Below are positions 55,570 to 64,000 of a stretch of DNA of 64,000 bases, in pieces. How positions within the stretch are numbered: the stretch's first letter is position 1; every line of letters starts with the position of its first letter. The DNA comes from Piezodorus guildinii (Eukaryota > Arthropoda > Insecta > Hemiptera > Pentatomidae). Location: NCBI GenBank assembly GCA_023052935.1, contig CM041292.1, positions 144,818,939-144,882,938 of the forward strand. The letters are read 5' to 3'. The notes under the pieces were generated by a model that worked only from the letters and a program-made list of their open reading frames with translations, did not search any database and was not told the origin of the DNA. Made by a program: the position numbers and the translations under genes.

Positions 55570-57625
55570 AAAAAATGAAATGTTCAAGATTAATACTCTT
55601 CATTTTAATATTTCGATGTTTTATAGGGTATGTTCCAAGCTACATTTAATTTTAAAATAGTTTACTTATATTTCGTTAGTACTTTTTATGTTATTTTTTC
55701 AAAAAAGAATGTTTTTATAGTATTGTTGTGTTTTTTAAATTAATAGATACAACATACTCGTATCTATAAAAATATGTCTAAATACTCTACACTGAAGATA
55801 ACTAATCCATATATTAACATAAATCTTAGAGTAAAATGTATTGAAAACTCCTTTCACTCCTTAAAGTTTTTGCTCGGGTATAAAGATATAATTTCGACAT
55901 AGTAGCTGTGTCTTCTTTATTAAGTGATACGACATAAGAACCAATAATTAATAAAACATACAACTTGAATTTTACGAATTTCTTAGTGGTAACACTGGTG
56001 TAGACTTGGGCAAACCTGGCTTTCTATTAAGCGATTACCCACAAATCGGGGGAGGAACCTGGCGGCTAACCTCGGCCCAATCACCTCCTTATTCGGCCGC
56101 TAAATGTCAATTGTTAAGAATTCTTTCAGCGAGTATGGCGACTTTAACTCAGAATAAAAAAAAATTAAAATAGTCCTTAAAATGTGAAAATCGGACATAT
56201 CCTTTGAAATAGTCAAATTAGTCCTTTTCGGGCGTAAGCCACCTCACCCACCCTAATATAGACAGACCGGTGTTATTTCGGACCGATTCTTACATCGGGA
56301 AGAGAGTTTCTATATTAAAAAGTGTCATTTTTAGTGTGGTAATCCTAGTTACCAGTGAATTATTTCGATTCATATCCTTTTTAAAAGGAGAAACGCCCGA
56401 AAAGGACTAATTTTACTATTTCAAAGGATGTGCCCGATTTTCATATTTCAAGAACTGTTTTAATTTTTTTTTTTATTACATTATTAATAATTGTGTGTGT
56501 ATTAAATTATTAATTAGTGTTATGTCTGATAGGTGGTGCACCTAGAATCAAACAATATAACGAATGTATGGATGTATAATTTAGTAAACTAGATAACTAA
56601 TATTTTAAATAAAATAAATATTTGAGAGAAGTTGGTTGAGGGTGCAGTCAAATAAACACACAATTAAGCGTAAGCTTAATTTATAGGTGCCGACGTTTCG
56701 GCCTAAATTATAGGCCTTCTTCAGGGCTATAAGAAAAACAAAAAAACAAGGAAATTAACCTCGCATCCCAATGATTCCAAATTATTTGCCTTTTAATTTA
56801 AAAATAATTCAATTACCGGTTAAGTTTTCTTTTGTCGTAACAATTGATAAATCACAGGGACAAACATTTAAACACGTAGGTATCGATTCACGCCTAGAAT
56901 GCTTTTCACAAGTAATTTTTACAAATTTTGTAAATTTGTTTAAAAATTGTTTAACTTTATAATTTCTCGCTATAATGCCTATTTCATCACTAATTTTTTA
57001 CTTTCATCACTTTCTTTATTTTTTAACTTTATAACGTCTCACATTACTACAATTCACTTTAAAAAATTATTACATTTATCAATTGTCATTACTACTTTTT
57101 CACTTTGTTTGTAGTCTTTAGTACAATTTATTTTTCTTATCATCTTTATATATTGTATTCCACTGCTGGTTGTTATCTTTGTTTTTTGTTTTTTTTTTAT
57201 AGCCCTGAAGAAGGCCTAAATTTAGGCCGAAACGTCGGCACCAATAAATTAAGCTTACGCTTAATTGTGTGTTTAATTGACTGCACCCTCAACCAACTTC
57301 TCTCATATACATACACAGTCAACCATTGTCACTTCATAAAATAAATATTGTATTTAATTTCTTTGTATTTTTCAGGATGCTTTTAATTTTTATTTTTCTA
57401 ATATGGATTCTCCTGCCGAAAACAAACTTGTTTCCTATAGAGCACTCTTCAATGCAAAGAAGCAGACTCACAATTTCACATCAATTACAGAATGATTTCT
57501 GCTTGAACGATGATGAAAAATTACAGGATGTAACTGCCGATTGTGAAATTACAGATCACGACGATCGTTATTATCTTAAACTTATTAAAGCAATAGTGAC
57601 ATTTAATCCTTTATTTTTTGTGTGA
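55570..57625 (+). CDS. Candidate two-exon gene, small secreted or membrane protein
   Basis: Exon A, 55570-55627, follows 'caaattttcag' and contains an ATG at 55575: MKCSRLILFILIFRCFI, a signal-peptide-like start, then a GTATGT donor in phase 2. Exon B, 57376-57625, follows 'ttgtatttttcag'. The phase matches and the frame continues MLLIFIFLIWILLPKTN, then a charged part (FCLNDDEKLQDVTADCE, ITDHDDRYYLKLIK) to TGA at 57623. AATAAA follows at 57649. The predicted protein is about 100 residues. The intron holds two inverted-repeat elements. No family recognised. The acceptor before the ATG implies an upstream exon, possibly untranslated. An alternative phase-0 reading of exon B (DAFNFYFSNMDSPAENKL...) stops at about 57496 and cannot be excluded. 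Confidence 0.45.
56155..56475. mobile_element. 321-bp MITE with ~80-bp terminal inverted repeats
   Basis: The left arm, 56155-56235 (TTAAAATAGTCCTTAAAATG ... AGTCCTTTTCGGGCGT), is mirrored by the right arm, 56393-56475 (ACGCCCGAAAAGGACTAATT ... GTTTTAA). The centre of about 155 bp is non-coding. Structure is that of a miniature inverted-repeat element; superfamily not determined. Confidence 0.85.
56623..57305. mobile_element. 683-bp inverted-repeat element with Helitron helicase fragment
   Basis: Terminal inverted repeats of about 108 bp: left 56623-56731 (TGAGAGAAGTTGGTTGAGGG...), right 57198-57305. The core at 56758-56960 reads LPFNLKIIQLPVKFSFVVTI, then DKSQGQTFKHVGIDSRLECF, the C-terminal motif of Helitron Pif1-type helicases, truncated. 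Each arm contains a hammerhead-like core (minus strand 56692-56724; plus strand 57205-57236). Confidence 0.8.
57205..57236 (+). ncRNA. Hammerhead-like core in right inverted repeat
   Basis: CTGAAGA, one extra A, a GGCC/GGCC helix, then GAAACGTC. Upstream TATAGCC can pair with downstream GGC, as stem I would require. The extra base between CTGAAGA and stem II and the loop-less stem III (ACGT) mean self-cleavage is uncertain; a dimer is conceivable. Confidence 0.4.
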
Positions 57626-57834
57626 CAGTTTACAAAAACGTTTGATGTAATAAAGTATTTTGAAATGTTTTTATTTAAAATAGCTTATTTGATTTATTCA
57701 TTTTTAATCATAATAACTAATTGCATTTGCCAGCTGGGAGGACGTTCTTTAATAACATTGACATATTGTAATACATATATGCCTGGTAATTAGGCATAAA
57801 TACATGAACGAATTTCTAAAAAAAAAAACTCTTT

Positions 57835-59740
57835 TGGCCTACATCCCATAAAAAACGTCCTGACATCCTTGATATTTTTATTACTTCCCAAATCTCCTCC
57901 ACCCAATCTACAATCAAATCCTTAGATGACCTCTCCTCTGATCATAGCCCGGTTCTGCTTCAACTGCATTCCAATCCTATTCATAAGCCACTTTAACTTC
58001 CCTGATTAAAGGACAAGTCAACTGGGACAATTTTAGATATGTCTTAGAGAACAATCTAGACTTGAAAATTTTGTTAAAAACTAAACAAGACATAGACTCT
58101 GCCATTGAAGAACTTAACAAATCAATAGAAACTGCCATACATACCAAACATTACAATATACAAACAGGAAGGCACATGAAACCAACCTGCCATATTATAT
58201 TCGACTATTACTTACTGAAAAAACGCCGAGCAAGAGCGAAGTGGCATCGAACACGATACCCTTCGGATAAAACCATTTACAATAAACTGACGAACAAACT
58301 CAAGACAGAAATAAGAAAACCCAAAATTCAAAACTTCATAGAAAACTTAAGCACAACAGACAAATCATTATGGATAACAACCGCAAAACTACTGAAATAC
58401 AAAACCTTTAATCATCCACTCCTCACCGACTCAAAATCCTGGACAAGATCCGATGATGAAAAATCTCAGCTGTTCGGAGAACACCTTTCCAAAACGTATG
58501 TCCCTCACCCTGACATCCTTAATACAATCCATATCGACCGTGTTGAAGCAGAACTCACTGTTCCTCTCCAAATGACCCTTCCTCCTAAGGCCTTTCATCT
58601 ATCAGAAGTCATCAACATAATTCAAAATTTACCTTCCAAAAAAGCTCCTGGCCATGATCTCATTACATCCCACATCCTAAAACAGCTCCCCAGAAAAGCC
58701 ATAAATTTCCAGGTCTGCTATACAAGCTCCGTCAATTCCTCTCTCCAGCGTACTTCCTATTAATTCGTTCCTATCTCTCTGATAGAACCTTCAAAGTTAA
58801 CCATAACCTTTGTTACTCATCCGTATTCACTCAATCAGCCGGTGTACCTCAAAGGTAGTTTCCTGGGTCCGATCCTTTACACGGTGTATACAGATGATAT
58901 TCCCTCCCATCCTAGCACTATCCTTACTTCCTACGCCGATGACACATGTGTGTTATCTGTGAATAATGATCCTGTTACTGCATCTCAAATCCTACAGAAC
59001 CATCTATCAGCCATTGAAGAATGGTGTCAAAACTGGAGAATCAAAATAAATCCTAATAAATCCCATCAAATCACCTTCACTCTACGTCGTAAGCCTATGA
59101 CTTCCTGCCCCATCGTATCATTTAACAATATCCTACTTCCCTCCTGTTGAACAGATTCGGTATTTAGGACTCCACCTCGACAAACGCATAACATGGAATC
59201 CTCATACTAGACTGAAACGACAGGAAACTGCTCGTAGATACAGATTACTACAACACTTACTTGACAAACGCTCAAAACTTCCCACTTACTACAAAAAACT
59301 CACTTATATCACAATTATCAGGCCTATTTGGACCTATGGCATTGAGCTATGGGGGTCTACTAAACCATCGAATTCCTTGCAGTCCAAAATCCTTCGTAAA
59401 ATCCTCAATGCTTCTTACTTTGTTAATAATAAAATCATCCATAAAGACCTAAATATCCCATTAGTTGAAGACTTGGCCCGTTACAGATATACCTCTTTTC
59501 ATTCCAAACTCCCTGCCCACTCAAACCCGCTTATCCGTGACCTCTCCTCCATATCTATTCCCGACAACCCACCGAGGCGCCTTAAAAGAAGATGGCCAAG
59601 AGACCTCCTAACATAAGACATTGGAGTGCTACCAATGGGTAGTTTCTTCTCAGGACTACCATGTGTACTAATCATATATAAAGCCTATTTACTTGTTGTA
59701 TTTATTTAATACAGTTGTAAATTTCTTTAAATAAATTTAA
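57835..59740 (+). mobile_element. 5'-truncated Jockey element (family B), with target-site duplication
   Basis: Begins inside the endonuclease (SHKKRPDILDIFI, then SSDHSPVLLQL) and continues into 58062-58763 (LLKKRRARAKWHRTRYPSDK, LPSKKAPGHDLITSHILKQL). An internal deletion follows that removes the first polymerase motifs, then SYLSDRTFKV, GVPQ, FLGPILYTVYTDDIP, TSYADDTCVL, and the C-terminus RRLKRRWPRDLL with a stop at 59616. Flanked by AAAAACTCTTT at 57824-57834 and 59741-59751. The same 3' end is found at 30670, 37188 and 48750; it differs from that of the intact element at 23514. Dead by deletion and frameshifts. Confidence 0.9.
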
Positions 59741-59751
59741 AAAAACTCTTT

Positions 59752-60710
59752 ATTTAAGTGTACATTATATGATTAATCATAAAGGAACAAGGAAAATCAA
59801 TTTTAAATTTTCATTTAAAACGATTAAGCTCCTTACTGCACAAGAGATACTCCAAGACTGATGATATAGATTAGGGGCCAGCGATGGATAAATTTACAGA
59901 AAGGAATAATTGATAGAAACAATTTTAAATTCTTCATAATCCTCTTAAGAACATATTAATTCAGTAAGTCTTTTGCAAACTGTTGTTTTATGTATTAAAT
60001 TTTAAAGGTTCGAATGGTTACACACACTTGAATTCGTATGTAGTCTTTATCTTTTGAAGTCTTTATGGACATTGGCGGATGGTTTCGAAACCTATAGTAT
60101 TTCTAAAACCTACGTATCGGATAAAGGATTTTAACTTTGATTAGCAATAGATCTTATAATCTACGGAATATTGAAAGAAGAAGCAATATGTCTGCGATAG
60201 CTCACAACTACTGTTCGATGATTGACTTAGTTATAAAAAAAAAATTTAAAACAAAAAACAATTCTTTAGTATAAAAAATGAATTGGTTAAGTAATGAAGT
60301 TTGAACTGGAGAAACCCGTATTAGTGTGGCTATACGGTAAGACTTCGAATCCCGAACTTCATCAAGTAAATAATTAAAAAGTGTATGTGAGATCTGTTAG
60401 CCTGCTAGTTGCTACTCGCAAAAATAAGAGTAGGAAGTGATGATTTCCACCCTACAACGTATCATCGCGAACCGCCATGTGAAATTTGAGGAGGCTTAAT
60501 CGCGCGGCCAAGGATCTTTGCAGTATTGCGAGCCAGTAAAAAAACAAACAATAAAGTAATCATGATCCGTAATTTTTTAAGAATACAAAAAGAGATCAGC
60601 GGGTCCGTCTTTCTATATCTTCTTGATTTGAAAACTATATATCCTTCCTTATATACATCCTTGACTACCACATAGTGTTCGTTTCTCTGCCATTGCTTAC
60701 TTTTTGGGGT
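59752..60710. other. No gene recognised
   Basis: AT-rich; the minus-strand frame at 60462-60713 shows no supporting motif. Confidence 0.3.
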
Positions 60711-61566
60711 CACCTGTGATGGAGTGGCTAGATGTCAGTTTTTTATGCCCAAGGCCGCGGGTTCAAACCTGGCAGATGGCCTAGGATTTTTTAAAGAGAG
60801 TAAAAAATCGTTGGTAACACTAATCTTTCTGAGGAGACGTAAACTGGTGGTCCCGAGCTGGCGCATTGTTAGGTACTCATTAAAGATCTCATTAAATACT
60901 CCTTATCGGCGCTGCTCAGCTTGAAACACCCTTTCTCCACCGACTCTCTTATTCAAAATATTCTTTTATCATTGAAGTCCACAATAGTTCTAATAATTCA
61001 GTTTTTTTCTTCTGGGTACCGAGCCACTGCAGTATAGTTGGGAATGCAGATCGTGCAGCCAAAGAAGCAATAACAGATGGCATTCCGTTTATTGGGGTGC
61101 AACTGTTGGCAACTATGTTTCTGTCATCAAGCATCGGGTTCGGTCAAAGTGGGGACAAATTTGGCACGACACTACAGAAAAGAAACAAGTTAAGGGAATA
61201 AGAAGGGGCATCTCTCATTGGCATTCGGCCCTACGACAAAAGCGAAGGGAAGAGGTTATCCTGGCGCGCCTGCACATTGGACACACCCGACTAACTCACG
61301 GACATCTCATGGCACGGCAACTTCCTACTGACTGCCCAACATGCGGTTGCCCGGTTACTGTTGAACACGTTTTGACAGAGTGAAGGGCTTATGATACTCA
61401 AAGAGCTCATATTGCAATTGACACTGACTAACCAACCGTTTTACAAGACAACATACAGACAATTGCAAAACATTTTGACTTCCTACGACAGACAGTCTTG
61501 TACAATAAACTATAATATTAAATTATTGATATAAGGCGAAAATGACCCAAGCGGTTTAAGCCAACG

Positions 61567-61630
<64 letters not shown>

Positions 61631-61720
61631 TTATCCCTGGATAGGCAAAATTTAAGTCTAACCCTGCAGCATCATCCGATTAGCAAAAGCATTAAGTGAC
61701 GTCAAATGAATCAACAAACA
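60711..61720 (+). mobile_element. SINE family 1, copy 3, split by a LINE insertion
   Basis: The head 'cacctgtgatggagtggcta' and B-box GGGTTCAAACCTGG (60760-60773) run to about 60888. The tail ('tatccctggataggcaaaat' to 'tcaatgaatcaacaaac'-like) resumes at 61629. The gap corresponds exactly to the I-like insertion. Confidence 0.8.
60889..61628 (+). pseudogene. I-like retrotransposon 3' end with ~60-nt poly(A)
   Basis: The 5'-truncated end of an RNase H-bearing LINE. FWVPSHCSIVGNADRAAKEA is the C-terminal RNase H motif, then WHSALRQKRREEVILARLHI, GHTRLTHGHLMARQLPTDCP and CPVTVEHVLTE (zinc-knuckle tail), a premature TGA at 61381, and a stop after DFLRQTVLYNKL at about 61515. Poly(A) spans 61567-61628. 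A short AAAGAT may be the target duplication. The long pure poly(A) suggests a fairly recent insertion despite the stop codons. Confidence 0.82.
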
Positions 61721-61892
61721 ATAACTACCGATATTTCTGATCCTAACTCAAAAGTAAATTGGCATCACTGCTATATCTTTAGTGTGAAAAGCAACTTTAT
61801 AAATTTGATATACGTACTATTTGAAAATAAAAAAACATTATTGAGGATGTATAGTCGACTTTTGAAATTATCGTAGATCATTCCTTGTTTTG

Positions 61893-62010
61893 AATATTTT
61901 AATTTTGCGGAATATTTTACTTTTTTATACTTGACATGGTTCAGTTCATCATCGATAACCTGATGATGGCTCACATGTTCTTGCCGAAACGTCAGCAAAA
62001 TTAAAATATT
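61893..62010 (+). ncRNA. Hammerhead-like core inside a 16-bp inverted repeat
   Basis: CTGATGA (61960-61966), one extra T, a GGC/GCC helix, then GAAACGTC (61986-61993). AATATTTTAATTTTGC at 61893-61908 is perfectly complementary to 61995-62010 right after the core, closing a long hairpin. Ribozyme activity is not established. Confidence 0.4.
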
Positions 62011-62098
62011 AAAAAAAAAAGTGACTCCTGATGTTAATAAATGTAAATAACTGACTCCTGATAAAAAACATCGTTTGATAATTTGCATTATATATTAA

Positions 62099-62966
62099 TT
62101 TCACTTACTATATATACTTCGTAAGGGAAAGATTGCGATCGTGAAAATTTTCGAATTCCAGTTTTCAACGGAAACACACATCTTAGGGTCCAAATACCAA
62201 AAGTGTGTATGTGTGGTAACTCCCGGGCGGAAACGGTAAGTGCTATGAAACTGAAATTTCATATTTAAGACAAATATACGCCCGAGACGCTACAAAACCT
62301 TTTTCATCAAAATGAGCTTACCAGAAGAGCCACTTTATACCTTGCATTTTGCACCTTTTTTCGATTTTCTCGAAAACGGTTCTGACTATTAAACTCGCTA
62401 TATCGATGTAAAATTTAATGGGCTTTAATATAATTTAGAGTTCATTCGGATTAAAATGGTCTGAAAGGGCTTAAATGCCGATATTTTAAATTTTCATTCT
62501 CTAAAGTACCTTTAATTTTGTAGATTCTATAAAAATAAATATATTATCTTGTTACCATTGATGAAAAGCAGATAAATATATACATGGAATGAATTCTATG
62601 CCCAACTAAAAGAGAAAACACAAAAAATATTTTTTTAATGCAATTTTTTGATTTTGAACATAAGAGCAGTAATATACATGTATGATATACCGTTGGAAAG
62701 CTAAAGATTTTAGAAAAAATATTATCTTATACTCAAGCTTTTAAAAGTTAATGGAGAGTGATGAAAATCAGATAAAAATAACTGATTATTTTAGAAAATA
62801 ATATAATAAATTTTTTAATAAAACACATGTTTCTATATAAATTCAATTTAATTAATTCTTTAATAGTTTCACGTATTTTTATCTCTAACTTTATTTGAAA
62901 ATTCTTTCATTGATTTTAAAAATGGAGGTAAGTGAAAGTCGTGTGTTGCCCGCACCAGATTTTTTT
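62099..62966 (+). repeat. Family A repeat, reference forward copy
   Basis: The best full copy: left end TTTCACTTACTATATATACT, 'gatcgtgaaaattttcgaat', 'gaaactgaaatttcatattt', 'aaagggcttaaatgccgata', 'gatataccgttggaaagcta', 'ggagagtgatgaaaatcaga', and right end GGAGGTAAGTGAAAGTCGTG followed by 'tgttgcccgcaccag' and T-run. No ORF. Confidence 0.9.
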
Positions 62967-63575
62967 TTATTGTATTTTTATCTGGGCATTACTTATAACC
63001 CTTAATTGCATTGAGTTGTTTTGCTTTATCGAATCTCACTTATTGTGCAATTAAGATAAGTGTAAAATCTTGAATTGCTCATAAAAAGTTAAAGGTTTCC
63101 TCGCTATCAGCAATCAAGTTTGATAGTTGATACTATTTCAGTGAATCATGTTAATGTGAGAAGATATTGGTTCGTGAATTCCTAGGATGACGAATCATAG
63201 GTGATAAGTTGGGGTATATCTAGGTCCTTGCAACGTTCCCAGTTATAGACACCTGTGGTCGTAAGCTGGAAGGTAAGGAGATATTTCAATTTATCTATTT
63301 ATTTATTCTTTATCTTTAGTTATATTTATTTTTGAAGGTATTCTAAGTTTCTATTTTTGTCTGCTGTTTACAAGTATTTTAATTCAATAAAGAAGGAATT
63401 TAAATGGATTAAGCTCATTATGGAAAAAAATAAATATAATTATTATTATTTTGGTTTAATATTTTCAATAATAGGTCAATAACGAACCTGTGTAACCGAA
63501 CAAAAAAAAAATACTCCACCCTTAAAACTGTTTATTTAGTTTAGATTTTTATTTATTTTTCTAATACCCTGAACT
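62967..63575. other. No gene recognised
   Basis: AT-rich sequence without supported feature. Confidence 0.3.
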
Positions 63576-63790
63576 CAGTTATTTTTGAAGATAGAGAAAT
63601 ATGTGATTAGAATTTTAGAATTAGGACACCCCGAAAAACAAAAAAATAAAAAAATTGAAATCTTGCTTATGCCTCAGTTATTTTCGAAGATAGAGAAAAA
63701 AAAAATTAAGAATTAGTACAACGAGGTCAATTTTAAAACAGAAAAAAATTGAGATCTTCCCTATATATAAGCCCATTATCCTTGAGTTAT
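63576..63790. repeat. Two- to three-unit tandem repeat, ~100-bp period
   Basis: CAGTTATTTTTGAAGATAGA at 63576 and CAGTTATTTTCGAAGATAGA at 63675 start similar units; a third, weaker start is near 63781. A related block occurs at about 22778. Confidence 0.6.
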
Positions 63791-63819
63791 CTTATGTATT
63801 ATCTAACGGAATTTCAAAG

Positions 63820-64000
63820 GTTAGTGGAGAGTGATGAAAAGTTGATAATACTGACTGATTGTTGTGGATAAAAATGTAATAGATTATTTAATAAAGAACA
63901 TGTTTATATTGAAAATCAAAATAATTAATTTTTTAACAATTTATTTGTATCTTTAAATTTATTTAAAAATTCTTAAATTGATCTTAACAACGAAGGTAAG
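63820..64000 (+). repeat. Family A repeat, 3' end, cut by window edge
   Basis: 'gttagtggagagtgatgaaa' to the terminal 'ttaacaacgaaggtaag' at the window's last base. Confidence 0.8.

Overview
This is AT-rich insect chromosomal DNA. The evidence is two spliced genes of the insect gustatory receptor family, together with a dense load of arthropod-type repeats: Jockey, CR1-like, R1-like and I-like non-LTR retrotransposons, a Helitron remnant, a pogo/Tigger-like transposon remnant and two tRNA-headed SINE families. The order of insect cannot be fixed from the sequence. No rRNA, functional tRNA, operon or CRISPR is present, and nothing looks prokaryotic.

Host genes. Two gustatory receptor paralogues lie in tandem on the + strand, at 16738-22582 and 31193-36651. 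Each has four exons coding for 289, 21, 30 and 17 residues (357 in total), joined by three phase-0 introns. Both start with MESIPR, both keep the TY/TH-x5-QF signature in the last exon, and both have a similar block about 85 bp upstream of the ATG. Their first introns have filled with mobile elements. Downstream there are weaker host candidates: an exon-like segment at 40581-40782, a two-exon small membrane or secreted protein at 55570-57625 with a polyadenylation signal, and a GC-richer open frame at 52925-53154.

Mobile DNA by region. 0.4-4 kb: decayed RT fragments. 5-10.4 kb: inverted copies of the window's commonest repeat (called family A here) around an R1-like 3' end, plus a 48-bp minisatellite. 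11.9-13.1 kb: pogo-like remnant. 23.5-27.9 kb: a complete Jockey-type element with both ORFs open and a 14-bp target-site duplication, inserted into an older RT pseudogene. 30.7-37.6 kb: Jockey, CR1-like and Helitron fragments within and beside the second receptor. 38-42 kb: family A copies, including a tail-to-tail pair. 43-53 kb: I-like and other LINE debris, and SINEs nested in or beside LINE fragments. 56-57.3 kb: two inverted-repeat elements. 57.8-59.7 kb: a 5'-truncated Jockey with target-site duplication. 60.7-61.7 kb: a SINE split by an I-like 3' end with a long poly(A). 62-64 kb: two more family A copies.

The least explained material is family A (about 15 copies or fragments, non-coding, ending in inverted ACTTTCACTTACC motifs) and five dispersed sites with a hammerhead-ribozyme-like core (CTGANGA, short helix, GAAACGT). 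Two of those sites lie in the 108-bp terminal inverted repeats of an element that carries a Helitron helicase fragment, and one lies near the end of a 355-bp insertion with its own target-site duplication.
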